64,000 bases of DNA, from assembly GCF_029946505.1 (NCBI RefSeq), contig NZ_JARZHG010000016.1, forward strand, positions 62,001-126,000, read 5' to 3'. Below the pieces are notes generated by a model, which saw only the letters and a list, made by a program, of their open reading frames with translations, was not told where the DNA came from and searched no databases. Shown one piece after another: positions 51,706 to 60,815 of this stretch (position 1 is the first letter of the stretch; the number at the start of each line of letters is the position of its first letter). A program made the translations under genes and the position numbers. The stretch comes from Polyangium sp. y55x31 (GTDB taxonomy: Bacteria; Myxococcota_A; Polyangia; Polyangiales; Polyangiaceae).

Positions 51706-52104
51706 TCAGGCTTCGCCCTCGACGGCGAGCGCGAGCTCCTGGCCGTAGGCGAGCTCCAGCGTGTGCCCATCCGGATCGCGGAGGAACGCCCAGTACCCGA
51801 CGGGCGGACCGCTGTCCTCGGGCTCGCGGACGAGACACCCCTCCGCACGCGCCATCTCGCAAAGCCTGTCGACTTCGTCGCGGGAAGCGACGCCGACCCC
51901 GAGGTGCGCGAAGGGCAAGAGCGGCGTGACCGCGGATGACGTCTCGATGAGCACGATTGCGAAGGGGCGCGTGCGATCGCTGATCCACGCCACACCGGGG
52001 CGGCGGTGCACCACGCGCATATGAGCGAATCGCTCGTAGAAGGCGATGCTCGCGTCGAGGGAACGAACGGGCAGGGCGACGTGCGTGAGACCGAGATCCG
52101 ACAT
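51706..52104 (-). CDS. VOC family (glyoxalase/bleomycin resistance-like) protein
   Basis: 132 residues from the ATG at 52104, with GGAGGAACC upstream. VOC beta-alpha-beta-beta-beta modules: LTHVALPVRSLDASIAFYERF, GVAWISDRTRPFAIVLIE, HLGVGVASRDEVDRLC and WAFLRDPDGHTLELAYGQE. Metal ligands His and Glu are apparent (LTHVAL, HLGVGV, LELAYG). Short single-domain VOC proteins act as lyases, dioxygenases or drug binders; no substrate evident. Same strand as the GH25 gene upstream and the ArsR gene downstream. Confidence 0.8.
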   Translation of the reverse strand: MSDLGLTHVALPVRSLDASIAFYERFAHMRVVHRRPGVAWISDRTRPFAIVLIETSSAVTPLLPFAHLGVGVASRDEVDRLCEMARAEGCLVREPEDSGPPVGYWAFLRDPDGHTLELAYGQELALAVEGEA

Positions 52105-52154
52105 GTTCGTGGTTCCTCCGGAGCGGAGGATACATCGAGCATGCGGCAATCCCG

Positions 52155-53540
52155 TCAAGCGGACGTGCGCCGTCGCCGTCGCAAGATTGCTCCGAGCCCG
52201 AAGAACAACACGAGCCCGAAGGAACCCGCGCCGTTCGCCCCGCCCGTCGCCATCACGCAGCCGCTTTCGCTTCCCGGATCACTCCCGCCATTACCCGCGC
52301 CATGGCCGCCGGCGCCGCCCGTATCGCCTCCGCCTGCGCCGCCCGCGCCGCCCACGCCTGCGCCGCCTGCGCCCATGCCCGGCACCACCTCGAAGAGACC
52401 TTCGAGCTGCGCGTCCGGCGGGCCGCCCTGGCCCGGATCACCGAACCAGGTGACGCCCTCTTGCACGAGACCAAAATGCTCGTCGTACACGCCCGTCTCC
52501 AGGGGCGCGTGCAAGGTGAAGGTGAACTTGTACGTCCCGCCCGGCGGCACCGTGCCCTCGACGCGCGCATAACGATTCGGCCCCGGCCATTCCGGGCCGG
52601 CGAAGGGGCTCGTCCGGTCGCGCGGCTCCGTGGTCGCGAGCAGCGTATTGCCGTCCCACGCCTTCGTGCCGATGTTCAAGAGCTCGATGTACGCGTCGAG
52701 TGTCCCGCCGGCTTCCACCTGCACGGGGCCCTCGCTCGCATACGGGAACGACTGGCTCACGAACTTCGCGGCATATTCGGGGCCGCTGTTCGCGAAGGCC
52801 TGAAGATCGGCCAGGCTGCCATTGAACTGGTTCCGGTCCACGTTGCCCGCGACGCCCGGCACCGAGCCGCTGTCGGTGTACTGGAAGAGGATCCATTTGT
52901 CCCAGTAGTTGTCGGGCAGGTTCGGGCAATCGAAGCTGTAGTTCGGGATCCAGAGCGGGTAATCGCCGAAATCGTAGCTCGCGACGTTGTCCTGCCAGAA
53001 ATATTTGCCCGTGTAGATGATCGGCTTCGTGCCGGTGGCGGCCTCGACGTGCGCGAGCCATTGCTTCATCTTGCTCACGACCGTGGACTTGCTCTGCCCG
53101 GACATGTCCTCGACGTCGAGGACCGGCGGCAGATCCCCCGGGCCGAGCGCGCCCATCGCGTCGATCATGAGATCGGCCTGGGCGATGGCGTCCTGGTGCG
53201 GCAGGAAAAACTGATACGCCCCGCGCACGAGCCCCGCGGACTTGATGCCGCTCCAGTTCGTGTCGAACCAGGTATCCTTGCTTGTCCCGTAGCTGACGCG
53301 GGCGATGGCGAACTCGATGCCCGCACCTCTCACCTGGTCCCAGTTCACTTCCTCTTGCCATACCGAGACGTCGATTCCCTCGACCGTGTCGCCGTCGGCG
53401 CAGACGCTGAAGGCCTGTTCGGTTCGACCGAGCGGACCCTCCGACGAATCGAATTCACCCGCGCCGCATGCGGGCAGCACGAGCGCGGCGAGGGACAGGA
53501 GAGAAGCGCGGAACGGGTGGAGCCGGGACAAGGTATGCAT
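52155..53540 (-). CDS. GH25 lysozyme lipoprotein with Ig-like domain and MYXO-CTERM
   Basis: 461 residues from the ATG at 53540 (an in-frame ATG at 53552 would add four). Lipobox ALVLPA before Cys25. Residues ~55-245 are a glycosyl hydrolase family 25 muramidase: EGIDVSVWQEEVNWDQV, FAIARVSYGT, catalytic VLDVEDMSG, KPIIYTGKYFW and WILFQYTDSG. It cleaves peptidoglycan. Residues ~265-390 resemble an NBR1-type Ig-like domain (ELLNIGTKAWDGNTLL, GTVPPGGTYKFTFTLHAP). A GAGGAGG linker and a MYXO-CTERM-like end (GCVMATGG, FGLVLFFGLGA, RRRRR) follow. Possibly used against prey cell walls. Confidence 0.85.
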   Translation of the reverse strand: MHTLSRLHPFRASLLSLAALVLPACGAGEFDSSEGPLGRTEQAFSVCADGDTVEGIDVSVWQEEVNWDQVRGAGIEFAIARVSYGTSKDTWFDTNWSGIKSAGLVRGAYQFFLPHQDAIAQADLMIDAMGALGPGDLPPVLDVEDMSGQSKSTVVSKMKQWLAHVEAATGTKPIIYTGKYFWQDNVASYDFGDYPLWIPNYSFDCPNLPDNYWDKWILFQYTDSGSVPGVAGNVDRNQFNGSLADLQAFANSGPEYAAKFVSQSFPYASEGPVQVEAGGTLDAYIELLNIGTKAWDGNTLLATTEPRDRTSPFAGPEWPGPNRYARVEGTVPPGGTYKFTFTLHAPLETGVYDEHFGLVQEGVTWFGDPGQGGPPDAQLEGLFEVVPGMGAGGAGVGGAGGAGGGDTGGAGGHGAGNGGSDPGSESGCVMATGGANGAGSFGLVLFFGLGAILRRRRRTSA

Positions 53541-53757
53541 GGGTGATCTCATCGGCGCGGGGCCATCCGCAATGCCCGTGCCAGCGTGCACGGCCATCCC
53601 GCGCGGGGCCTTTCCGCGGTGAATCGAGACCCTTACTCGCGCGAGGGTGAAGCTTCAAGGATCCAGTTGGATCGCAGGCGCACCAGGGATGCCGTTTCGG
53701 GAAGAAACCACGTGTCGGATCGTTGACACGGGCTCGGACGCACGATGTTCTGAGGCG

Positions 53758-54489
53758 ATGGACGAGACGACCGAGATCGAAACGGTGGGGGATGTCACGA
53801 TCACCATCCGGCGACCCAAGAGCAGGCTCGCGGAGCTCGCGGGCCGGGTTCGCGAGGTGCTCGGAAAAGACCTCCCCGATGACGTAGCGGCATTTTATGA
53901 GAGGAGCGACGGCCTCGCGTTTCGCGCCACCCGGGACGGCGTGCTCCTCGGCGAGGAAGCCTCGATCTGCGGGCTCGAAGCGGCGTTCGCGGATTTTCGT
54001 CCGCACCGGCAATATCGAAGCCGGCGAGCCTACGAGAACGACGTGGAGGCGGGGGATCTGTACGACCAGCCGTTCTGCGAGGAGCTCTGGAGCGACGGAT
54101 TCGAGGTGGAGTCGAAGCGCGACCTCGAACGCCTCAACACGCTGAAGCGCTCGAAGCTCCTCGTCTCCGTCCCCGGCGAGTCCGTATGGCTCACGATCGA
54201 CTACTTCGATCCGAAGGGCGCCCCCTATCGGATCGGTATCGCCGAGGACGGTTGTGACCTGTTCCCTCTCGACCTCTCGTTCCCGGACTTCGTGGCCCAC
54301 TTTTGCCGGTTCGGGGCGGCGCGCTGGTACCTCGCGTTCGCCGGAAAGAAGGCCGAGAAGGCGAAGAACATCGATTTTGCGGCCGAGATCGAGCGGAGCC
54401 TCGAAGACCTCGCTTCCGCCTTCCCGGCAGAGGTCGCGGCGCTCCTCCAGCGGGTGGATCCGCGGCGGAAACCAAAGAAGTCCGGTTGA
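53758..54489 (+). CDS. SUKH (SMI1/KNR4)-like protein
   Basis: 243 residues from the ATG at 53758. RLAELAGRVREVLGKDLPDDVAAFYERSDGLAFRA (residues ~20-55) matches the SMI1/KNR4 core 'lg..LP..y..fy...nG'. The C-terminal half includes KRSKLLVSVPGESVWLTIDYFD, FPLDLSFPDFVAHFCRFGAARWYLAF and a basic tail. The family is linked to toxin immunity and scaffolding; no toxin is adjacent. It starts a block with the radical SAM gene 23 bp after its end, so it may be co-expressed with the radical SAM/PLP pair and could be an accessory protein there. Confidence 0.6.
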   Translation: MDETTEIETVGDVTITIRRPKSRLAELAGRVREVLGKDLPDDVAAFYERSDGLAFRATRDGVLLGEEASICGLEAAFADFRPHRQYRSRRAYENDVEAGDLYDQPFCEELWSDGFEVESKRDLERLNTLKRSKLLVSVPGESVWLTIDYFDPKGAPYRIGIAEDGCDLFPLDLSFPDFVAHFCRFGAARWYLAFAGKKAEKAKNIDFAAEIERSLEDLASAFPAEVAALLQRVDPRRKPKKSG

Positions 54490-54512
54490 CTCTTGCCTGT
54501 GTGTCGAGAACC

Positions 54513-55793
54513 ATGTCGGATATGGAATCCTTCATCGCCTTCATCCCGCTGTCGAACTGGCTGCGCGGCTTCGACCGGTACGGGATGCTGTATTCGAAGG
54601 CGTCGATCGGCGAGTCGAGGTTTCCGGACGCGTTCTACATGCTGAAGGAAGACGAGCGCTGGGCGCCGGGGCTCGACAAGGCGCGGCGCCTCGTGGCGAA
54701 GCTCGGGCGGCCGAAAGATCGCGTGGTGGCGCTGCGCGCGCGGCTCCCGGTCGGCCCTCTGGGGATGCGCCCGAACGACGTGACCGGCACGGGCATCGGC
54801 TGGCGCTGGCCCGCGAGCGAGATTCCCTTGAGCGGCGTGGCGTGGGTGGACGAAGAGGATACGCTCGTCCCCACGAGGCACGAGGAAATCACCGCGGAGG
54901 CCTTTCGCCTCGACGACGACGGGCTCGTCGAATGGGCGAAGTGCCGGCCGCGGAGCGTATCGGTCCTGCCGGTCGCGAAGGCTTGTCAGGCGCGTTGTGC
55001 ATTCTGCTTCTCGAAGGCGAGCGTATCCGATCTCGCCCGCCAGCGGAGCGGCACGCTCGACCAATACCTCGCCTGGGCGAAGCTCGCGAAGGAGCGCGGC
55101 GCCGAGCGCGCCGTCATCACCGGCGGAGGCGAGCCGACGCTCCTCGAACCCGAGAAGCTCCGCGCGCTCGTGTGTGGCCTCGCGGAGTCGTTCGCAAAAA
55201 TCTTGCTCATCACGAACGGCGCGCGCCTCGACCTCGCGCAGCTCGAAGGCCTCCGGGCCGCAGGGCTCACCACGCTGGCGGTGAGCCGGCACGGCGTGAC
55301 GCGCGCGGACGATGCGCGGATCATGGGGATCGAGGTCGACTCCGGGGCGTTCGGGCGCGCGCCGGGCCTGCGCACGCGGGCCATTTGTGTGCTCCAGCGA
55401 GGCGGGGTCGACGACGCGGCGAAGGTGCGCGCGTACCTCGAACGGAGCGCCGCCGAGGGGTTCCAGGAGGTTTGTTTCAAAGAGCTTTACGTATCGAGCC
55501 TCTCGGAGAACCCGTGGGCCCCGAGCATGGCAAACCAGTTTTGCGAGACGAACCAGGTGCCGCTCTCGCTCGTGCTCCGCACGCTCGCCGAGCTAGGCTT
55601 CGAGAGGCGCGAGGCGTTGCCCTGGGGGAGCCCGGTGTTCGAGGGCGAAATCGGCGGCCGCGTGCTCCGCGTGGCCGCGTACACGGAGCCCTCGGTCGGC
55701 TGGGAGCGGACGCATGGCATCGTGCGCTCGTGGAACGTGATGGCCGACGGAACCTGCCTCGCCTCGCTGGAAGATCCGAGCTCGACGTTATGA
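54513..55793 (+). CDS. Radical SAM enzyme
   Basis: 426 residues from the ATG at 54513 (alternative 54522). The [4Fe-4S] motif is CxxxCxxC: KACQARCAFCF, Cys158, Cys162, Cys165. GGGE (204-207) binds SAM's methionine; ILLITNGARLD, TTLAVSRHG and QEVCFKELYV are further core strands. The N-terminal ~130 residues (IPLSNWLRGFDRYGMLYSKAS) have no recognised family. No SPASM cysteines are evident after the barrel. It overlaps a short PLP enzyme by ATGA, so the two are probably one functional unit. Substrate and product are unknown; there is no obvious peptide precursor gene. Confidence 0.85.
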   Translation: MSDMESFIAFIPLSNWLRGFDRYGMLYSKASIGESRFPDAFYMLKEDERWAPGLDKARRLVAKLGRPKDRVVALRARLPVGPLGMRPNDVTGTGIGWRWPASEIPLSGVAWVDEEDTLVPTRHEEITAEAFRLDDDGLVEWAKCRPRSVSVLPVAKACQARCAFCFSKASVSDLARQRSGTLDQYLAWAKLAKERGAERAVITGGGEPTLLEPEKLRALVCGLAESFAKILLITNGARLDLAQLEGLRAAGLTTLAVSRHGVTRADDARIMGIEVDSGAFGRAPGLRTRAICVLQRGGVDDAAKVRAYLERSAAEGFQEVCFKELYVSSLSENPWAPSMANQFCETNQVPLSLVLRTLAELGFERREALPWGSPVFEGEIGGRVLRVAAYTEPSVGWERTHGIVRSWNVMADGTCLASLEDPSSTL

Positions 55794-56743
55794 ACCACGA
55801 AACCTTTCTGGCGCGTCGCGCAGAGCTCCGAGCCACGCGCCCCGGGCTCCTCGATCTCGCGGAGCTCAACGTCTATCGAAGCCTCGGGCGCGCCTTTCCC
55901 GCCATCTTGCCATCGACCCATCCGGAAGCCCCTTATCGTTGCCACCTCGCGGAGCGATTCCTCGCGCACCTCGATCTCCCGCAGACGCTGAAGCCGCGTA
56001 CGCAGGTCAGCCACGGCGTTCGTCGTTCGCTCCGCGCGCTGTTCGGGCTCTTTGCTGAGCGGAAAACGCGTGTCGGCGTACCGGCCGATGTGTACCCCGT
56101 TTATTTGCAAATCGCGGCAGAGGCGGGAGCGACGGTCGTGCCATGGGAGGCGCGTGTCGGTCTTCCCGACCTCGACGCGCTGGACGCGCTCCTCCTCTGC
56201 GAGCCGTTGAAACCCTGGGGTTCGTCGCTGACGCCATTCGAAGTGGAAGAGCTTCGGCGCTGGGCACGCGCGGACGAGCGGCGTATGCTGATCCTCGATT
56301 CGGTCTACGCGACGCCGCCGACCGAGGCCTCACGTCGATTGCTCGAAGACGAGAGCGCTCTTCTGCTCACGTCGCTGTCGAAGGGCTGGCTCGTCCCCGA
56401 TCACGCGGGGATCTGCATCGTGCCCGAGCGTTTTCGGAAGGAGACGCGCGACGCGTTCGCAGGGCTACAGAAAGACGAGCAGCGGCTTCGCATCGGATAC
56501 GCGGCGCTCACCGAGCATGCCGCGCGTCCTCGCGAGGTCTCCGCGGCTTTGCGCGAGCGCGCGCGCCGGCTGGACGAGCTGACGAGCGCGAGGCCCGAGC
56601 TCGGCGCGTCCCCGTGTTTCGGTTACTTCGCGACATCGTCGAGGTCGTTCGACACGCTGCTCGAAATGGGAATCCTCGGCGTCCCTGCCACGGTCTTCGG
56701 CGGACCCGAGGGCCTCAGCGTGCTCTCGAGCCTCGAAGCCTGA
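55790..56743 (+). CDS. Short class I/II aminotransferase-fold PLP enzyme
   Basis: 317 residues; the ATG overlaps the radical SAM stop (ATGA). PLP Lys198 lies in LLTSLSKGWLVPDHAGICIV, and RMLILDSVYATPP carries the Asp and Tyr that bind the cofactor ring. The usual Asn of NPxNPTG is replaced: here LLCEPLKPWGSSLT. The C-terminal domain is short (family ~380-400), so the substrate-carboxylate Arg is not obvious. It may be a lyase, racemase or non-standard aminotransferase acting on or after the radical SAM product. No known pathway assigned. Confidence 0.75.
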   Translation: MNHETFLARRAELRATRPGLLDLAELNVYRSLGRAFPAILPSTHPEAPYRCHLAERFLAHLDLPQTLKPRTQVSHGVRRSLRALFGLFAERKTRVGVPADVYPVYLQIAAEAGATVVPWEARVGLPDLDALDALLLCEPLKPWGSSLTPFEVEELRRWARADERRMLILDSVYATPPTEASRRLLEDESALLLTSLSKGWLVPDHAGICIVPERFRKETRDAFAGLQKDEQRLRIGYAALTEHAARPREVSAALRERARRLDELTSARPELGASPCFGYFATSSRSFDTLLEMGILGVPATVFGGPEGLSVLSSLEA

Positions 56744-56782
56744 GGCGCTCGCCGGGGATGACGTCCGCAGGGTCGGTGCTCC

Positions 56783-57631
56783 ATGACGATCCCAGACCCC
56801 GTGGGCTCGTACCGACCATTGCCGGCGCTCGCCGCACTCGCGCTCGTCCTCTCGTCCGGCGCTCGGGCTTCGGCCGTCACGCCGCAGCTCGTCTCGGCGC
56901 GGGCGGGCACGGCCAGGGTCGATCGCAACAAACCGGGCGGACCGACGCCCATGGTGCAGCGCGGGCTCATTTTGCCCTCGGGGCTGCTCGATCCCTACGT
57001 GAGCCCCTTCGTCGAGCACCCCATCGATAAAGACTACCACCGCCTCGGGACGAGCTTCGGCACCACCTGGGGCATCGTCCCCGAGGTGCACGTCGATGTC
57101 CAGATCGGCCCCTATTACATCGGTCCGGAGCCGCCCCCGGGCACGAACCGCGTCACCATCACGGGCCGTTACCTCAAGACACGGCCCGTCGACCTCGGCG
57201 CCTCGTTCATGACGGTGTTCGACCCGAACCCCTCGCACCCGTTCGTCAGCTACGTTCAGCCAGGGCTGCCCGCCATCTTCCGCCCGAACAAGCACCTCCG
57301 TGTCGATACCGGCATCTATGTACCCTGGTATCCCACCACGGACGCACATCTCGGCATTCGCGTCCCGCTGAACGTTTACGTTCAGCTCGCGGACCGCTTC
57401 CATGTCGGCGCGGCGAGCGTCCTCGTCGTCTCGGACCTCCGCGATCCCCATACGAACACGTCCGTTCCGTTCGGTTTCACCGGCGGCTACAGCGCGGGGC
57501 CCGAGCTCGATTTCCTGGCGCTCACGCCCTACGTGACCTGGACGCGCTTCTATTCGCCCGCGACCGGCGCCCTGGACACGCGCTCGTTCGTCGCCGGACT
57601 CATCGTCGACTTCATCATCGACCTTCGGTGA
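56783..57631 (+). CDS. Exported beta-rich outer-membrane-like protein
   Basis: 282 residues from the ATG at 56783. Signal peptide (ALAALALVLSSGARASA). The mature part consists of amphipathic strands: EVHVDVQIGPYYIG, RVTITGRYLKTRPVDLGASFM, HLRVDTGIYVPWYP, HLGIRVPLNVYVQLADRFHVGA, and ends SFVAGLIVDFIIDLR, with a terminal aromatic/charged pattern like an outer-membrane barrel. I recognise no family. It follows the PLP gene by 39 bp on the same strand but is unlikely to belong to that pathway. Confidence 0.6.
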   Translation: MTIPDPVGSYRPLPALAALALVLSSGARASAVTPQLVSARAGTARVDRNKPGGPTPMVQRGLILPSGLLDPYVSPFVEHPIDKDYHRLGTSFGTTWGIVPEVHVDVQIGPYYIGPEPPPGTNRVTITGRYLKTRPVDLGASFMTVFDPNPSHPFVSYVQPGLPAIFRPNKHLRVDTGIYVPWYPTTDAHLGIRVPLNVYVQLADRFHVGAASVLVVSDLRDPHTNTSVPFGFTGGYSAGPELDFLALTPYVTWTRFYSPATGALDTRSFVAGLIVDFIIDLR

Positions 57632-57698
57632 GCTCGCGTGTCACGGCAGGCGTGACGTGGCTCGGGTTCCCTCCTATCCTCGGGACCGGAGGTTTGCC

Positions 57699-58673
57699 AT
57701 GCATTTTCTTCACCGCTCCTTGCAATTCGTAGTCCCCGCGGTGCTCGTCCTCTCCGCCTGCGCTGTCACGGAAAGCGGCACACGTCCGTCCGGCAGCGGC
57801 GGCGAGGCGGGCGAATCGAGCGGCGGGCAAGGCGGCAGCGCCGGGGCCGGCGGGATGGGCAGCGGGAACGCCGGCGCGGGCGGCGAGGGCGGAGATCTTT
57901 TCGGCGACGGCGGACTCATGGGCGCCGGCGGCGGATCCGGCGGCGACGATTGCGCGGACGAGGCGAAGCTCGTCTACATCATCGGCCAGGACAACGAGCT
58001 CTACAGCTTCGACCCGCCCACGCTCGACGTGAAGCTCATCGGCGTGATCGACTGCCCCACCGGCGGCATCGGCACGCCGTTCTCGATGGCCGTCGACCGC
58101 AAAGGCACGGCGTGGATCCTCTTCAGCGACGGCCGCATCTACCACGTCGACGTGAAGACCGCGGCCTGCGCGGCGACGTCCTACCTGGCTGGACAGCAGG
58201 GTTTCACCACGTTCGGAATGGGGTTCGTCGCGAATGCGCCGGGCAGCGCGGAGGAGACGCTCTACGTCGCCGACTACGACGGCAAGGGCCTCGCGCGGAT
58301 CGACACGCAATCGCTGGCGCTCTCGTTCGTCGGCCCCTGGGACAAACTCACGGGCGCGGCCGAGCTCACGGGCACGGGCGACGCGCGGATCTTCGGCTTC
58401 TTCAACTACAGCCCGATCATCATCGCGGAGATCGATAAAAATTCGGGCAAGATCCTGAGCCAGGCCCCGCAGCCCTCGGTGTCGATCGGGAGCGGCTGGG
58501 CGTTCGCGTTCTGGGGCGGCGATTTCTGGCTGTTCACGAGCCCCACGGGCGACTCGCAGATCCAGCAGTATCGCCCCTCCACGGGGACGACGACCGTGGT
58601 GAAGACGGGGCTCGGCACGAACATCGTCGGCGCGGGTGTCTCCACGTGCGCGCCGGTCAAGCCGCCGAAATGA
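57699..58673 (+). CDS. Lipoprotein with Gly-rich linker and beta-propeller-like domain
   Basis: 324 residues from the ATG at 57699, with GGAGG upstream. Lipobox VLSA before Cys21, then an SGSGGEAGESSGGQGG linker to about residue 80. The remainder is propeller-like: LVYIIGQDNELYSFDPPTLDV, SMAVDRKGTAWILFSDGRIYHVD, TLYVADYDGKGLARIDTQSL, GWAFAFWGGDFWLFTSP. No catalytic motif. Same family style as the SBBP lipoproteins but with a different repeat. Stop is 3 bp from the convergent CAP-domain gene. TATCCT lies in the upstream region. Confidence 0.65.
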   Translation: MHFLHRSLQFVVPAVLVLSACAVTESGTRPSGSGGEAGESSGGQGGSAGAGGMGSGNAGAGGEGGDLFGDGGLMGAGGGSGGDDCADEAKLVYIIGQDNELYSFDPPTLDVKLIGVIDCPTGGIGTPFSMAVDRKGTAWILFSDGRIYHVDVKTAACAATSYLAGQQGFTTFGMGFVANAPGSAEETLYVADYDGKGLARIDTQSLALSFVGPWDKLTGAAELTGTGDARIFGFFNYSPIIIAEIDKNSGKILSQAPQPSVSIGSGWAFAFWGGDFWLFTSPTGDSQIQQYRPSTGTTTVVKTGLGTNIVGAGVSTCAPVKPPK

Positions 58674-58676
58674 GCG

Positions 58677-59360
58677 CTACTGGAAGTTGATCGCGATCCA
58701 GCCGCCGGCGGCGCTGAATCCGCAAGCGACCTTCGAGAAGTACTTCGCGCTCATGTTCACGTAATGCCCGCACACGTCGCCCGTCGATTGCCCGTAAAAA
58801 TCGCAATTCGGGCACTCCGGGTTGTACCCTTCATTGCAAGCGTCGCAGCCGGAGCAGCCGGCCTGATCCCGCTCGGCCCACATCCCATCGAGGCAGCCCG
58901 CGACGTTTTCGGCCCCGTGGCCGAGGCACTCGTTCTGGCCGCTGCCATTGCAGCTCGGATAGAGGCCCATGCCCCACGCGCCGTGCGCCTTGTCGTTCTG
59001 TTGATCCCACGTCGCCTGCTGATCCACGCAGGATTCCGCTTCCTTCCAGCGCGCGTAGGGCGGGAGCCCCTTCGTGGCGCGGTGCGCGTTGATCGTGTCG
59101 ACACACGCTTGCCGGAACGCCTCGTACGGATCCGACCCGCCGCCGCTGCTCGTCGTCGTGCCGCCGCCGGCGCCGCCCTGACCGCCGCTGCCGCTCGACG
59201 CGCTGCTGCTCGGCGTCCCTCCTTGCCCGCCCGCGCCGCCGCTCCCGCCTTCGCCCGCCCCGCCATCACCGCCGCCCCCTTGCGACCCCGCGTTCGAACA
59301 CGCCGCGGCGCCGAGGGCAAAAAGACCTAGAAGAACCCGATAGGCCATCTTCATCGACAT
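58677..59360 (-). CDS. CAP/SCP-domain lipoprotein
   Basis: 227 residues from the ATG at 59360, with AAGGAG upstream. Lipobox FALGAAA before Cys21, a GGSGGAGGQGG/SSGSGG linker to about residue 75, then a CAP (SCP/PR-1) domain: FRQACVDTINAHRATKGLPPY, KEAESCVDQQATWDQQNDKAHG, ECLGHGAENVAGC and CGHYVNMSAKYFSKVACGF. Rich in Cys pairs. CAP domains bind lipids or act in defence and prey contact in other organisms; the role here is unknown. Confidence 0.82.
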   Translation of the reverse strand: MSMKMAYRVLLGLFALGAAACSNAGSQGGGGDGGAGEGGSGGAGGQGGTPSSSASSGSGGQGGAGGGTTTSSGGGSDPYEAFRQACVDTINAHRATKGLPPYARWKEAESCVDQQATWDQQNDKAHGAWGMGLYPSCNGSGQNECLGHGAENVAGCLDGMWAERDQAGCSGCDACNEGYNPECPNCDFYGQSTGDVCGHYVNMSAKYFSKVACGFSAAGGWIAINFQ

Positions 59361-59446
59361 GGGGAAGCTCCTTGCTTACGCGTCGAGTGTAGAGGACGTA
59401 TACGGGCGCCTGGTATGGAAAACGACCAGGACGGGCTCGGGCCCGT

Positions 59447-60649
59447 TCAGGACGATGGCGCAGGGGCGCGGCGTGGCTTCGCGGCGCGGCGTTTCATGAC
59501 GAACCGGAGCGCCTCCGCCAGATTCCCGAGCGTCATGACGCTCCCGAGATCGACGCCGAGACCCACGAGCGCCGTGGCCACGCCGGGATTGACGCCCGTG
59601 ACGAGGGCCGACGTGCCGAGCAGCCCGAGCGCGCGCAGCACCTTGAAGAGGTGATCGGCCGTCGTCGCGTCGACCGCGTCGATGCCCGTCATGTCGAGGA
59701 TCACGTAATGCGCCTGCTCGCTCACGACCGCGTCGAGCAAGGTGGCGAGGATACGCTCGGCGCGCGCCGCGTCGATCGTCCCCACGAGCGGCAGCGCGAG
59801 CACGCCGTCCCATACCCGCACGATCGGCGTGGAGAGCGTGCGGATCGCGCCTTCTTGCTGCGCGATGAGATCGAGCTGCTGGCGGAGCGTGCGTTCGGCT
59901 TCGATACGCTCGGTGACGTCCATCGCGACGCCGAGCACGCCCTCGACGGGGCCGCCTTCCTCGCGCCGGATCGGAATGTATCGGCATTCCCAGGAGGCGC
60001 CGCCCGCCTGGGCGAGGGTGACCTGCTGGGAGCCGCCGAGGGCGGCGCGGATCGCGGCGAGGATTTCGGGGACGTCGCGGTAGAGATCGAAGGCGCTCAT
60101 GCCGACGACCTCGCCGGGCGCGAAGCCGAGCGCGCGGAGCCCCGCGCCGTCGGAGAGCGTGAAGATCCCTTTTTCGTCGGTGGACCAGAGCACGAGCGGG
60201 GTATTGTCGAGCATGCGCCGTATGAAGGTGCGCTCGGCGGCGAGCATGGCGCGCGTGTCGGTCACCTCGGTCGTGTCACGAACGAAAGCGGCCCGGCCGA
60301 GGACATTCCCATTTTCGTCGCGCAGCGCGCGAATTTGCCATTCGCAATGGAAATGCTCGCCGTCCTTTCGGCCGCAACGGGTCGAGAAGGGCGGCGGGCT
60401 TTGCGTGTCGAGCTCGGCGAGGAGCGCGCCGGGGTCGACCTCCGCGTCGGGCCCGAGGAGATCACGTATGGCTTTTCCGATGATTTCGGCCTCGCCGTAG
60501 CCGAAGAGACGCTCGGCGCCCGGGTTCCAGGCGACGATCGTGCCGCTCGCGTCGAGGCCCACGATGCCCATCGGCGACTCCTGCGCGAGCGCGCGGAGCA
60601 TCTTTGGATCCTCGAAATAGGCCGACGCGGTACGTTCCTCGGTAACCAT
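59447..60649 (-). CDS. PAS-PAS-STAS protein (RsbR-like stressosome component)
   Basis: 400 residues from the ATG at 60649. PAS 1 (~18-130; SPMGIVGLDASGTIVAWNPGAE), PAS 2 (~145-265; NTPLVLWSTDEKGIFTLSDG), then a STAS domain (~285-395): TPIVRVWDGVLALPLVGTID, YVILDMTGIDAVDATTADHLFK and GTSALVTGVNPGVATALV. The DATTADH loop matches the phosphorylated Thr/Ser site of RsbR paralogues. PAS + STAS architecture indicates a stressosome-type sensor acting in a partner-switching cascade. No RsbS, RsbT or RsbU genes follow, so it is likely part of a dispersed set. Confidence 0.82.
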   Translation of the reverse strand: MVTEERTASAYFEDPKMLRALAQESPMGIVGLDASGTIVAWNPGAERLFGYGEAEIIGKAIRDLLGPDAEVDPGALLAELDTQSPPPFSTRCGRKDGEHFHCEWQIRALRDENGNVLGRAAFVRDTTEVTDTRAMLAAERTFIRRMLDNTPLVLWSTDEKGIFTLSDGAGLRALGFAPGEVVGMSAFDLYRDVPEILAAIRAALGGSQQVTLAQAGGASWECRYIPIRREEGGPVEGVLGVAMDVTERIEAERTLRQQLDLIAQQEGAIRTLSTPIVRVWDGVLALPLVGTIDAARAERILATLLDAVVSEQAHYVILDMTGIDAVDATTADHLFKVLRALGLLGTSALVTGVNPGVATALVGLGVDLGSVMTLGNLAEALRFVMKRRAAKPRRAPAPSS

Positions 60650-60815
60650 CCAATCCCGTGTACCAAAAGTGCCGCCGCTCGGAAAGCGCCCCTCATCCTG
60701 CGGGAGTACGCTCGGTCACGAGATTGTCGAATTATCGACGGTGCGTCATTGCGGTGACGGTAGGCAACGTTTCAGGCGGCACGCGTAGAGCTTTGGCGCA
60801 GCGAGCCCGCTCGCG

